Assembly: GCF_963668475.1 (NCBI RefSeq)
Contig: NZ_OY764544.1
Location: 1,240,001-1,304,000, forward strand
DNA: 64,000 nucleotides
Source: an uncultured Methanospirillum sp.
GTDB lineage: Archaea > Halobacteriota > Methanomicrobia > Methanomicrobiales > Methanospirillaceae
Direction of reading: 5' to 3'
The notes under the pieces were generated by a model. The model had not been told where the DNA came from. It saw only the letters and a list, made by a program, of their open reading frames with translations, and searched no databases. Below, in pieces: positions 44,484 through 53,956 of the stretch. Each line of letters opens with the position of its first letter. The stretch's first letter is position 1. Position numbers and translations under genes: made by a program.

Positions 44484-46409
44484 TCATCCAGAAGCACCAT
44501 CTTCAGCCATTCGCCATGCACCTTCAGGAACATGTATCTCGAATCTGGCACCCTGACCGGCAACTCCGTTCTCCTCTATGTTAATTTCGGTGATCAGGAA
44601 GATCTCCCTGACCAGAAAGAGACCGAGCCCGGTGTTGGTGCCGAATCCTCTCTCGAATATCTTCTCCTTTTCACCGACCGGAACTCCATACCCGTCATCA
44701 GAAATTACTATAATCCCCTCACTATCAATGACTTTGAAATCAAGGGTTATGAGTGATACCTCGCCACCATGCCGGACTGCATTCTCAAACAGATTGAAGA
44801 CAGCCCGGCTGGCCATCGGATCGGCATAGAGTTCAAGCCTGCCGACGGTATTCTCTATCCTGATTCCGTGAAGGCTGATCCCCTCCTGTGCATGCATGAC
44901 CATCTCATCCATTCGTTGCCACTCGGGCTGGTGCGAGCCCATCTGCTCGTACAACCGGGTAAATGAGATCTGTTTATGAATGTTGGCAACAGACCGCTGA
45001 ATGATCTCGATAAGATACAGGCTGCTGCACCCTTCTTCAGGAAGCAGTTCAATTGCCCCGGTTATCACCGAGAGCTGGTTGAGGATATCATGACGGGTGA
45101 TGCTTGAGAGCAGATTCAGTTTCCGGTTTGCAGTCCGAAGTGATTCTTCTGCAGCAATACGCTGACCAAGCTCATGATCCAGGTCATCTGACTTCTGCCT
45201 TATGCTGATGATATCATCCTTGAGATGGTGAACCATCTTCCCGATACTGGTTTCAAGGCGCCCGAACTCAAAGCCATGAGTATGTGTAATAGGATGATCA
45301 TACGCACCATCTGATATGATCTCGATGTCAGCCACAATCTGATCTATCGGGTGGGTGATGTACCGGGTGATCACAAATGCCACCAGCATAACCATGATGA
45401 TACAACAGACACCCCCGAACAGATAGGTCAGAAGGGCACTATGCTGGCGATCCCTGATTTCCTGCAGATCATATGTTATCTCAATGACGTGTCCCAGTTC
45501 AGACAGGGAAGGGCCTGTTGTCTCTGGTGAAGGTACATACATGTATCTGCGGTATTCGTTTGCACCAGGATCTCCCGCGACAATATTGTTCTTCGATGCA
45601 AAGGCTTCCTTAATATGGTCTAACCGGTCAGTCAACGTGGTGTATGATACCTTGTAATGATCAGGATGCTGGAGACCTTCTTTGGGATCGTTCCTGAAGA
45701 CTGCAAGTTTCCCAAAGATAAAGACAGATTTGACTCCGGGAACACTCCCGGTATACATATTGGATATAGTTGAGAACGAGGAGAGGTTGACTCTGCTTAT
45801 CAGATCGTCAACATCCAGGGAGATCTCAAGGATATTCCGATGATCAGGAGTGGGCTGATAGCCGTACTTTCTGAACTCCCCGGTTCCCAGAGATTGGATA
45901 ATAGAATCAGATGCATATACATCTCCCAGCCGTATGGATGTAAGATTCTGGTAAAATTCAGGGAACTGTTTAAAGTCCAGACCCATTTCTGAATCATCCG
46001 TACTCCGGGTGATGACTCCTTCATCACTTATCACAAAAAGGTCGGCCCGATAGCCTGTCTCCTGATATATCCTCTCCTGAAGATCCTGAAGATCCATGTT
46101 GCCTGGATCCCAACCAGAAGCATTGAGACTCAGGAGGTACTCGGACATGGCTGCCTGCAATGCGGGTTCGTATGCAGCGTCATAAATAAACAGGGTCTCC
46201 TGAAGAAGTCTGACCGAAGTAGACAGACTCTGCTCGGTATAGTTCTGGCTGAGAATAAACTCGTTCTCAATTGAGCGTGAGTTATTCAGATAGAGAGCAG
46301 AGAAGAGTATCGCTATCAGGAAGATACCCATTAAAAGCAGGATTGAAATGAGCCGGTACGACAGGGAATACCTTGGTACTATCAGACGTTCATCTCCAGC
46401 CCTGCTCAT
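44484..46409 (-). CDS. membrane sensor histidine kinase (Cache-HAMP-HisKA)
   Basis: This 641-aa kinase has TM1 (18-41), a large extracytoplasmic Cache-like sensor (45-325, 'GYRADLFVISDEGVITRS'), TM2 (326-348), HAMP (349-402) and a kinase core with phospho-His440 ('LLSSITRHDILNQL'), N-box 'FNLFENAVRHGG' and G-box 'SDDGYGVP', 'GTNTGLGLFLVRE'. The segment from 'RTAN.KLNLLSSITRHDILNQL' onward is almost identical to the 1319-aa kinase, so the cores are recent paralogues with different sensors. No receiver gene is adjacent. It diverges from lemA. Confidence 0.92.
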   Translation of the reverse strand: MSRAGDERLIVPRYSLSYRLISILLLMGIFLIAILFSALYLNNSRSIENEFILSQNYTEQSLSTSVRLLQETLFIYDAAYEPALQAAMSEYLLSLNASGWDPGNMDLQDLQERIYQETGYRADLFVISDEGVITRSTDDSEMGLDFKQFPEFYQNLTSIRLGDVYASDSIIQSLGTGEFRKYGYQPTPDHRNILEISLDVDDLISRVNLSSFSTISNMYTGSVPGVKSVFIFGKLAVFRNDPKEGLQHPDHYKVSYTTLTDRLDHIKEAFASKNNIVAGDPGANEYRRYMYVPSPETTGPSLSELGHVIEITYDLQEIRDRQHSALLTYLFGGVCCIIMVMLVAFVITRYITHPIDQIVADIEIISDGAYDHPITHTHGFEFGRLETSIGKMVHHLKDDIISIRQKSDDLDHELGQRIAAEESLRTANRKLNLLSSITRHDILNQLSVITGAIELLPEEGCSSLYLIEIIQRSVANIHKQISFTRLYEQMGSHQPEWQRMDEMVMHAQEGISLHGIRIENTVGRLELYADPMASRAVFNLFENAVRHGGEVSLITLDFKVIDSEGIIVISDDGYGVPVGEKEKIFERGFGTNTGLGLFLVREIFLITEINIEENGVAGQGARFEIHVPEGAWRMAEDGASG

Positions 46410-46480
46410 TGTATAACCCCGGACACTTTGTGAAGGGGTAGAGTATTACCCATTAAAGGAGATGATAATAACTGATCTGT

Positions 46481-47041
46481 ATGATTCTTTTAATTGTCGC
46501 TGGCATTGTTGTACTGGCAATAATAGGCCTGTTGGTCTGGGCCGTATCACTGTACAACAGGTTCTTCAGCCTGAAGAACACCCATGAGGCCACACTGGGA
46601 CAGATCAAGGTTGCCCTGAAGAAACGCCTTGACATGATCGAGCAACTCCTTGGTGCAGTAAAATCCTATGCTGCCTTTGAGAAGGATACCCTGGAGAGGG
46701 TAACAGCCATGCGTGCATCGGTGGGCTCGGCAGGTGCAGGAGATCTTGCAGGAATTGAGGCTGAATCACGCTCAATGCTGGGAAGACTCTTTGCAGTGAT
46801 GGAGAACTATCCAGACCTCAAGACATCCCAGACGGTAACAAGCCTGATGGACTCGGTGAAACAGGTCGAGGATGAGATAGCCAGGCAGCGGTATACTGCA
46901 AACAACGTAGCCGAACAGTTCAACACCATGATGGATACAATTCCCTCTAACTTTATCGGCAAATTTGCAGGCCTCATAAAACTCCAGTACCTTGAGTTTG
47001 CCGGGGAAGATATCGAGAAGAGACCCGACATCTCATTTTAA
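46481..47041 (+). CDS. lemA: LemA-family membrane-anchored protein
   Basis: This 186-aa protein has one N-terminal transmembrane helix (1-24) and the LemA helical domain: 'YNRFFSLKNTHEATLGQIKVALKKRLDMIEQLL' and 'FNTMMDTIPSNFIGKFAGL'. LemA proteins face the cytoplasm or outside as a helical bundle; their role is unclear. The best ribosome site (GGAG near 46458) is about 20 nt before ATG 46481, farther than usual. Its stop lies 8 nt from the convergent DUF2115 gene. Confidence 0.9.
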   Translation: MILLIVAGIVVLAIIGLLVWAVSLYNRFFSLKNTHEATLGQIKVALKKRLDMIEQLLGAVKSYAAFEKDTLERVTAMRASVGSAGAGDLAGIEAESRSMLGRLFAVMENYPDLKTSQTVTSLMDSVKQVEDEIARQRYTANNVAEQFNTMMDTIPSNFIGKFAGLIKLQYLEFAGEDIEKRPDISF

Positions 47042-47048
47042 TCTTTTT

Positions 47049-47396
47049 TCAGTCAGGAGTCTGCAGTGCAGGGCAGTAGTTGCATATCGAGTAGAAGATC
47101 TCATCTTCCTTATCCCTGATCGGGCAGTAATAGTGATCGCCTGACCGGTAGACAGTCTGACCACCGGGAAAGGGCATCTGAACCGGATGGCCCGGCTCAT
47201 CAAGCACATACATCGCGAAGGCTGCCATCAGGTACATAAAGCAGTGGTACCAGGGAGCCTTCTCTTCAGGATAGGGATCATTCTCATCACCGGTGATAAG
47301 GCATCCGGATGGAAGCATCCGACAGAACGACTGATACGTCGCGGGATCTGATAAGGGATGATCCAGGGATGAAAACCGATCCTTGTGATTCATCAT
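47049..47396 (-). CDS. C-terminal part of a split DUF2115 (UPF0305) protein
   Basis: The 115 residues carry the DUF2115 C-terminal signatures 'RMLPSGCLITGDENDPYPEE', 'DEPGHPVQMPFPGGQTV' and 'YYCPIRDKEDEIFYSICNYC', ending in a Cys pair typical of this methanogen family. The N-terminal half is in the gene at 47393, in another frame. ATG 47396 overlaps that gene's stop as ATGA, so the two halves may be made as separate, coupled chains. The alternative is a -1 frameshift, mutation or sequencing error in one ancestral gene. Family function is unknown. Confidence 0.6.
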   Translation of the reverse strand: MMNHKDRFSSLDHPLSDPATYQSFCRMLPSGCLITGDENDPYPEEKAPWYHCFMYLMAAFAMYVLDEPGHPVQMPFPGGQTVYRSGDHYYCPIRDKEDEIFYSICNYCPALQTPD

Positions 47397-47632
47397 AGGA
47401 CACGGTGGTATCGTTCGAATATCCATTCCCGCATGTAAGGCAGAACACGGTTTCTGTACGAGGTTGGTACTTTGCGGAGATCACGCTCCAGTTTTCCGCT
47501 GATCAGCTGGAGATCGTACATCCCGTATTCAGGAATGAAATCTGCAATATACCTGCCAAGTGCTCCCTTGGTGTGTATAAGAAGCAGATCGTCTGCAAGC
47601 TCTTCAATAGTACAGGAAGGCGGGATGGTCAT
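47393..47632 (-). CDS. N-terminal part of a split DUF2115 (UPF0305) protein
   Basis: The 79 residues have the DUF2115 N-terminal pattern, ending 'LERDLRKVPTSYRNRVLPYMREWIFERYHRVL', where an intact protein would run on into the neighbouring frame. Together the parts give about 194 aa, the usual family length. It starts 21 nt after the stop of the TPR/DAC protein on the same strand and is probably in its operon. Confidence 0.6.
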   Translation of the reverse strand: MTIPPSCTIEELADDLLLIHTKGALGRYIADFIPEYGMYDLQLISGKLERDLRKVPTSYRNRVLPYMREWIFERYHRVL

Positions 47633-47653
47633 CAGTATATCGGGATAGCAGGA

Positions 47654-48937
47654 TCACATCGTCTCGAAGATGACCTTTCCATTGGAAAAGACCCTGACCA
47701 CTCCTCCACTCTCTGACACCACAATCCCTATTGCACTGGTCTCCTGGGTAATTGCTGCCACTGATACGTGACGAGTACCGAATCCTTTCGGCAGGGTAAC
47801 CCCACTGGTATCAATAGAGATGTACCTGCCTGCCGCCTCGACGATACCATTCTCCCTGATTACAAATGCACCGTCGACAAGCGACAGTTCTTTGATATTC
47901 TCCCTCATGTCAGGGCTGGTTATCATCCGGTCGTTTTCTGAGTGACCTGATACCGGGTTCAGGATCAGCTGCCGTGATCGTTCAAGAACCGCATCGCTGT
48001 CTCCCAGGATAAACGCGGTGCCTACAGGTTTACCTTCCCTTCCTTCCCTTGCTATCTCAACCGCGAGTCGCATGACAGTCTTGAAGATTTCAGGATCACC
48101 GCAATAGTACGGGGCAATATCAGATGCGATGAGATCAAGATCTGGGAATGGTCCCTGGTTCGGTTGTATTGTACGGGTTGAGATAGAGATATCCCCGGTT
48201 TTTACAGCCTCCAGGAACTTTCGCCGGTGATAGAGGGCAAAACCAGCTGCAAACATCCCGGTGATTATCACTCCTGATGCAATCCAGAGCAGGGGTGTGC
48301 CGGTCGCAGGGGGGTTGTTTATCGGTCGGCGGTCGGTTGTGTTATTCACCCTGATGCTGCCGCTGATGTTTACTGATGCCGGATACCCTGGATCAATGGT
48401 GAGCAGGAACCGGTATGCCTGATATGCCTCATCCCACATTCCGAGGTTCTCATAGCAGAGTGCCTTGTGATACCAGGCATCGGCATTATAGGGTTCACGT
48501 GCAATGGCACGATCATACTCCTCAACCGCAGCGGAGTAATCGCCAGCGTCTTCATACGCCCGTCCCCACTGGAAGTATGTCGAGGCAGACTCGTTATCGT
48601 TAGGGTTCCCGGTCAGTTTACCTTCAGGAGTTGTTGTCGTTTTGGCTACCGTCGGTGTTGCCCTGACCTGAGGGAGCTCAGGAGTTGGAGTCCCTGATGG
48701 AATTGCAGATGGCTGGTCAACAGGTGGTTTTATAACCGGTTCCTTGGTATGAATCGGAGCGATAGTCGCCTTGGCTGTAGGGCTCCCCGTTGTCTTCGGC
48801 GGGGTTTCAAGGGCCGTAAGTGACGTAATCTGTGTTGGAATTGTCTGACCTGAGGAATCTGCAAAAGCCCCCTGGGAGACTGCAGACACTGCAAGAAGCA
48901 GCACCAGCAGTAGGCAATACCAGGGGGAGGGGTTCAT
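47654..48937 (-). CDS. membrane-anchored TPR protein with cytoplasmic diadenylate cyclase-like (DAC) domain
   Basis: The 427-aa chain has a signal peptide (1-26), a Thr/Pro-rich linker (27-115), two TPR repeats (117-184, 'AYEDAGDYSAAVEEYDRAI', 'ALCYENLGMWDEAYQAY'), one TM helix (214-237) and a DisA_N/DAC-like domain (about 285-427). The DAC motif Asp-Gly-Ala is present at 355-357 ('LVDGAFVI'); the second motif reads 'GTRHVS' (Arg389-His390-Val391) where most cyclases have RHR. The layout puts the TPRs outside and the DAC inside. DAC domains make c-di-AMP from ATP. ATG 48937 is used; a TTG eight codons upstream is less likely. It is followed by the split DUF2115. Confidence 0.82.
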   Translation of the reverse strand: MNPSPWYCLLLVLLLAVSAVSQGAFADSSGQTIPTQITSLTALETPPKTTGSPTAKATIAPIHTKEPVIKPPVDQPSAIPSGTPTPELPQVRATPTVAKTTTTPEGKLTGNPNDNESASTYFQWGRAYEDAGDYSAAVEEYDRAIAREPYNADAWYHKALCYENLGMWDEAYQAYRFLLTIDPGYPASVNISGSIRVNNTTDRRPINNPPATGTPLLWIASGVIITGMFAAGFALYHRRKFLEAVKTGDISISTRTIQPNQGPFPDLDLIASDIAPYYCGDPEIFKTVMRLAVEIAREGREGKPVGTAFILGDSDAVLERSRQLILNPVSGHSENDRMITSPDMRENIKELSLVDGAFVIRENGIVEAAGRYISIDTSGVTLPKGFGTRHVSVAAITQETSAIGIVVSESGGVVRVFSNGKVIFETM

Positions 48938-49076
48938 GGTACAAATAACGTTTTTTTGCAAGATAAAGATAACACCCGGTATTGAGGCCAGATTTTTCTA
49001 TTCTGCTGGATAATCAAATATATTCGGTGACAGCGCCAGAGCCGGAAGGGTGGGACTCCCTGAACCTGATCTCGAT

Positions 49077-51365
49077 TCAGGCAAACCCGGCGATTATCGT
49101 GTGATCTGAGGTGACATTGATGAACCGGTACTCAGACATCGGGCTGGTCTGAATACCATCGATAACCAGGTACGAGATCTTATGAGATCCATCTGGTGCG
49201 ATCATGAAGGAGCCGGTTCCTTTATCCTCAATACTTACGGAACCGTTCGGATAGATAGAACCTCCCGGGCCTGCCGATGCACGGATGACATGAGATTGGT
49301 CGGATGAAGGCTGGCTCACTCCATTTGTTACAGCAACCACTGCAGGGGTACGCTCAGTGTGGGTTGTAGATGTACCTGTCTGGTTGGCTGTCGAACTGTT
49401 TGCTACATTTAGAGTCTGGTTTCTGACTACCGGTGATGGGGCTGCCTGTTCTGTCATGTTTGTACCTGCCGAAGGCAAAGAGGTGGTTACCTGGCTTACG
49501 GCTCCGGTGGTATTTACAGGTGTCGGGCTATACGTGCTACCTGATAGTTTAACCCCATTCTGTGTAGGTTGAAGGATCGACTGACTGGTTGTATTGGCAG
49601 GGCTTTTTATCAGGGTGACAGCGATCGATGTTGTCTGTCCGGCACCAGGATATGGGTATATCGGCCCGGAAACTGGAATGTATCCATCCTTTTCAACCCG
49701 GTATGTCACGTATTCGAGCCCGCCGACAGGAACCGGAACCGCCAGATCCTTCTGCTGCATGGTATCGAGTTTGATCTCGTAACCGGTAGTGGTTGTCAGA
49801 ATGACCCGGCCTCCTGACTCTGACACCTGGAACACAAGGTACCCGTTCTGTGCAGGAAGTGCCAGTTTATCTGCTGCCCCTGTTGTAAGGGAGGTATTGT
49901 TTCCTGTTTCAGAGGAACTGTTTACACTATCAGAACCCTGAACTGAACCGGAAGTGTTGACAGATGGAGAGGAGACCTGAAGGAACTGACTACTCACAGT
50001 CGGATAGGCATTGGCTACAGACCGATTCATGATCGGATCATTGAGGGTCAGAACCGGGGCAGGAGTACTCATATTGGTTGTATTGCCGGGCTTTGTGATA
50101 TTTGTCTGATCTATAGCTTTTTCCGTTACAGACGGGGCCACTACCTCTTTCACAGGAACTGCCGAACTGTTTTCTGATACTGATTTTTCTGATACTGATG
50201 ATAGTTCCTGACTTTGCTCAGGCTGTGTTTCCTGCACTGGTGTCTGATTGGATGAAATATCAGGGGTTGAGGTACCATTTACATCAGGAGTTATCTCCTG
50301 CTCTTCAGGAGCCTTGGTTGCGGTTGTATGAGTAAGCGGGAGGTAGTCGATGTTGTACTCATTGATCCGGTACGGCTGATCAGCAATACCAAAGCCGTCT
50401 TTATCAGCTGCCGTGTCTGAATATCCCTTTGTGCCGGCTGCAGATCCCCAGTAGTTTCCACCCAGATACGGCCCTCCCAGGATGTTTATCCCCGGCTTCT
50501 GGGTTTTATTCCAGGCGATATCTGTGCTTACATCATCGACCACAACATTCTCGAATGAGCTGAAGTAGTTATCAGTGATCTCGGCGTTGTGGACATCATT
50601 GCCGATGATGAGCACTGCACCGACTTCGGTCTGGGAGAGGGTGTTACCGGTAATCTCCGATTTCTTAGAGTTCTCAATCTTCAATGCGGCATATTTGTTG
50701 TCGCTGATTCCATTTTTCTTCGCGACTGTGCCCTCCGAGTCGGTCACCTCGACGCCGTAAACCTTACAGGTGTTTAAGGTATTCTCTTCCAGTGTAGTCT
50801 GCTGCGAGTTGGAGACGCCGATTCCTACGCCGCAACTCTTGATGGTATTCTTCTTCAGATCTGTATTGGTCGAGAGTTCTTCAACAACCACACCAGATGA
50901 ACAGTCACGGATCTGGTTCTCTTCAACCATGACATAATCGGAGTACTCGATGTGGATACCCTTGTCACACTTCACAATGTCGCAATCAGTGATGAGGTTT
51001 GAATCTCCCTTCTGGCCTTTCACATAATTATAGACAATGCCACCCTCCCAGTTCTCAAGGTTGAGATTCTTCACGGTGACATTGGTGATCGAACCGCCAT
51101 ACTTGTTGACAAATACACCGGCCGACTTCTCACGTTCTTCTCCCCCAAGGAAGTGACCGGCACCATCTATCACAACATTAGAACACTGGATCTGGATACC
51201 ATAGACATCTGTGATCTGTCTGGCATCCTCGCTCAGTTCATACACACCGGGAGAGGTGATCACAGCCGGTGCTTTAATCGGCTGGGCAGCAGCCATCGTC
51301 CCAAAAAGTGCCCCCATGACAACCAGAAGGAATATCCCCCGGCTGATCTGTCCCATCCTGTTCAT
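49077..51365 (-). CDS. large secreted beta-helix surface protein (NosD/PbH1-type) with PEGA-like domain
   Basis: The 762-aa protein has a signal peptide (1-28), a right-handed parallel beta-helix with NosD-like repeats (about 45-330, 'GIGVSNSQQTTLEENTL', 'NYFSSFENVVVDDVS'; 'GPYLGGNYWG' closes the helix), a Ser/Thr/Pro-rich stretch (340-500), a PEGA-like beta domain (about 505-590, 'GGRVILTTTTGYEI', 'VEKDGYIPVSG'), a second Thr-rich linker and a C-terminal beta domain (about 700-762, 'SAGPGGSIYPNGSV'). The linkers look like O-glycosylated stalks. No C-terminal membrane anchor is visible, so anchoring is unclear. ATG 51365 has AGGTGT upstream. Confidence 0.85.
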   Translation of the reverse strand: MNRMGQISRGIFLLVVMGALFGTMAAAQPIKAPAVITSPGVYELSEDARQITDVYGIQIQCSNVVIDGAGHFLGGEEREKSAGVFVNKYGGSITNVTVKNLNLENWEGGIVYNYVKGQKGDSNLITDCDIVKCDKGIHIEYSDYVMVEENQIRDCSSGVVVEELSTNTDLKKNTIKSCGVGIGVSNSQQTTLEENTLNTCKVYGVEVTDSEGTVAKKNGISDNKYAALKIENSKKSEITGNTLSQTEVGAVLIIGNDVHNAEITDNYFSSFENVVVDDVSTDIAWNKTQKPGINILGGPYLGGNYWGSAAGTKGYSDTAADKDGFGIADQPYRINEYNIDYLPLTHTTATKAPEEQEITPDVNGTSTPDISSNQTPVQETQPEQSQELSSVSEKSVSENSSAVPVKEVVAPSVTEKAIDQTNITKPGNTTNMSTPAPVLTLNDPIMNRSVANAYPTVSSQFLQVSSPSVNTSGSVQGSDSVNSSSETGNNTSLTTGAADKLALPAQNGYLVFQVSESGGRVILTTTTGYEIKLDTMQQKDLAVPVPVGGLEYVTYRVEKDGYIPVSGPIYPYPGAGQTTSIAVTLIKSPANTTSQSILQPTQNGVKLSGSTYSPTPVNTTGAVSQVTTSLPSAGTNMTEQAAPSPVVRNQTLNVANSSTANQTGTSTTHTERTPAVVAVTNGVSQPSSDQSHVIRASAGPGGSIYPNGSVSIEDKGTGSFMIAPDGSHKISYLVIDGIQTSPMSEYRFINVTSDHTIIAGFA

Positions 51366-51609
51366 ATTGTTACACCTGATTTACGCGTACCGGAACAGGT
51401 GACCTCAAACAAACCCCGTCACCGGCCAGCGCCATAATAGTAAGATTTCATCAGATCGGCTATAAGGTTCTCGGCTTCTGCCCCCTTTTTTGAACCGTGA
51501 CACAGAAAAAGCCGGGAAAAATGAACAGATGGTGCGCACGAAATAGTGTATTGAAAATATAATAAAAACCGAATATTTGATAAAAATAAAGGAAATCAGG
51601 GCTGATGAC

Positions 51610-52467
51610 TCAAACGTTCTGGAAGACTTCTGCCTCCAGGCGACGTACCACGGTAATGTTTTCGGCGTCACCGCGCCGATCATCCACCGGTGTTTCGCAG
51701 ATGACAGGGATTTTGTTAAATCCCGGATGTTGGAGGACTGCCGCAATACCATGCTCCCCGATAGACCCGCATCCGATATGCTCATGCCTGTCAAGACCCG
51801 AGCCGCATGCTCCTTTCGCGTCATTCAGGTGGATGAGGGCGATTCGGGACAGACCAAAGAGCGTATCTATCTGTTCAGCCACTGACGATACAGCATCCGG
51901 TGTCCGCAGGTCATACCCTGCTGCAAAAGCATGGCAGGTGTCAAAACAGATACCGGTCCGGCTTTTGTCCCCGATCCCGTTCAATACCGTGGCGATCTCT
52001 TCAAGCCTGCTGCCGACCGAGTTGCGTTCACCGGCTGTATTCTCCAGGAGCAGGGTAACATCAGAAGAATCCTGATCGAAAGCCTGCAGTACTGCAGAAA
52101 CCACCCGGTCACGCCCAAGACCAGTGTCATCGCCTGCATGCCCGAGATGGGTTACCAGGTATGGGATGCCCAGAAGAGAGCACCGCTGTAGTTCAAGCAC
52201 CAGGGCATCGACTGACTTGCGGTACATTTCAGGTTTCTCTGATGCAAGATTGGGGAGGTATGGCATATGGGCAAAGATCGGTTGTAGTGATGAAGCAGAT
52301 ACTGCATTCCTGAATGCTGCAGCATCCTGATCAGTGATCACCTTTGCTGCCCATCCACGAGGATTTTTGGTAAATATCTGGAAACAGTCACACCCACGTT
52401 CGACAGCCCGGCCTGCTGCCTGATCCAGGGAACCTGCTATTGATACATGAACTCCTGCAACAACCAT
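51610..52467 (-). CDS. nfo: endonuclease IV (AP endonuclease)
   Basis: This 285-aa TIM-barrel enzyme has Nfo signatures: 'GVHVSIAGSLDQAAGRA' at the start, 'YLVTHLGHAGDDTG', 'TLLLENTAGERNSVGS', 'GICFDTCHAFAAGYDL', 'LIHLNDAKGACGSGLDRHEHIGCG' and 'CETPVDD'. The His, Glu and Asp residues bind three zinc ions. It cuts DNA at abasic sites in base excision repair. The ATG lies 4 nt after the aldehyde dehydrogenase stop, so the genes are co-transcribed. Confidence 0.95.
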   Translation of the reverse strand: MVVAGVHVSIAGSLDQAAGRAVERGCDCFQIFTKNPRGWAAKVITDQDAAAFRNAVSASSLQPIFAHMPYLPNLASEKPEMYRKSVDALVLELQRCSLLGIPYLVTHLGHAGDDTGLGRDRVVSAVLQAFDQDSSDVTLLLENTAGERNSVGSRLEEIATVLNGIGDKSRTGICFDTCHAFAAGYDLRTPDAVSSVAEQIDTLFGLSRIALIHLNDAKGACGSGLDRHEHIGCGSIGEHGIAAVLQHPGFNKIPVICETPVDDRRGDAENITVVRRLEAEVFQNV

Positions 52468-52471
52468 GATA

Positions 52472-53896
52472 TCACGGCTTTATCAGGATCGTCTTCTCTT
52501 CCAGATAATGTTCCAGTGCATAACGGCCGTTCTCCCTGCCAATCCCGGAGTCCTTTGTGCCACCAAAAGGTACTTCGGGAGGGATCTTGAGATGCTGGTT
52601 TACCCACACAATCCCTGCCTGCAGTTCTTCACATGCTCTGCTGACAATGCGGGTGTCGTGGGTCCATACCGAGGCACCAAGCCCGAACTGTGTGCTGTTC
52701 GCAACCGATATGGCATCATCAAGGGTCTCAAACGGCATGACTGGGAGGACCGGCCCGAAGACCTCCTCCTTAAGAACAGGGGCTTCAGGGGAAAGGCCTG
52801 AAAGAAGAGTCGGTTCAAAGAATGAACTGCCTGAATTGCCGATTGTAATTTCTTTTCCTCCGGTTTTGATAGTACCAAACCCGCCTTCGATTGTCCGCTC
52901 GACCTGGTCTGCAATAAGTGAACGCTGGGCAAGCGAATGCACCGGTCCCATATCAACACCTGATTCGAGACCGTTGCCTACCTTCAGGGAGGAGATCATG
53001 GTCTGCAGTTTTTGGACAAACTCCTCTTCAACAGATGAATCAACAAACAATCGTTTCACTGCTGTGCAGGTCTGGCCACAGTTGAAGAATCTCCCGGCAA
53101 CAGCTCCCTTTGCTGCTTCGGCCAGGTTAGCATCGTTGCACACGATCATTGGGTCACTCCCCCCGAGCTCAAGGGTGACACGTTTAAAGTACGGTGCAGC
53201 CAGGGATGCAACTCTTCTTCCGGTTCCAACCTCACCAGTGAACGAGACTGCCCGAATGCCAGGATGGGATGCGATAGCCTCGCCGACAACAGGTCCGGGA
53301 CCGGTGACAACCTGAAGGATATCAGCAGGGAGACCTGCCTCAACCAGACACCCTGCGAGTTGTATACAGGTCAGCGGGGCTGTTGTGGCAGGTTTCAGAA
53401 TAATGGAGTTACCGGCTGCGAGGGCAGGACCGACCTTCCATCCCATGATGATGGCAGGAACGTTCCAGGGAATGATGGCACCGCAGACGCCGAGCGGTTT
53501 TCTGGACACGATCGCATGACCATATGCTGATGAGTTCCCGTAATCCCCTTTCAAAAACCCTGATATTGAGGCATAGTACTCAAGGATCCGTGCAAACCCA
53601 GCAATCTCATTTTTTGATTCTTTGAGGGGCTTTCCTTGTTCACTTGTGAGAAGTCCTGCAAATGCAGCCTGCCTATTCCTGACAAGAGCAGCAGCCTTGA
53701 ACAGTACCTTTGCACGTTCGGTGGCATCTATAACAGCCCACTTTGGAAACGCTTCAGATGCACGGAGAACAGCAGCATCAACTTCTGTCGCCGAACCCTG
53801 GTGTATTCTCCCGACTAGAGCCCCGGTAGCAGGATTAATAACAGGGATGGGATCCTCAATATCATCAGAAGCCGGGATGAAATACGGCAAATCCAT
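52472..53896 (-). CDS. NAD(P)-dependent aldehyde dehydrogenase
   Basis: This 474-aa protein is an aldehyde dehydrogenase: catalytic Glu in 'VTLELGGSDPMIV', nucleophile Cys in 'FFNCGQTCTAVKRLF', 'GVCGAIIPWNVPAI' and 'EEVFGPVLPVMPFE'. The overall pattern is close to succinate-semialdehyde and other small-aldehyde dehydrogenases; the substrate cannot be fixed. ATG 53896 ('MDLPYFIPASDD') is used rather than one 13 codons upstream. It lies 60 nt after the glycosyltransferase and 4 nt before nfo. Confidence 0.93.
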   Translation of the reverse strand: MDLPYFIPASDDIEDPIPVINPATGALVGRIHQGSATEVDAAVLRASEAFPKWAVIDATERAKVLFKAAALVRNRQAAFAGLLTSEQGKPLKESKNEIAGFARILEYYASISGFLKGDYGNSSAYGHAIVSRKPLGVCGAIIPWNVPAIIMGWKVGPALAAGNSIILKPATTAPLTCIQLAGCLVEAGLPADILQVVTGPGPVVGEAIASHPGIRAVSFTGEVGTGRRVASLAAPYFKRVTLELGGSDPMIVCNDANLAEAAKGAVAGRFFNCGQTCTAVKRLFVDSSVEEEFVQKLQTMISSLKVGNGLESGVDMGPVHSLAQRSLIADQVERTIEGGFGTIKTGGKEITIGNSGSSFFEPTLLSGLSPEAPVLKEEVFGPVLPVMPFETLDDAISVANSTQFGLGASVWTHDTRIVSRACEELQAGIVWVNQHLKIPPEVPFGGTKDSGIGRENGRYALEHYLEEKTILIKP

Positions 53897-53956
53897 AATC
53901 AGGGATTGATGCCAGAAGTAAAAAAGATGAGTCAATCTAAGTTGATGAGTCCGGTT

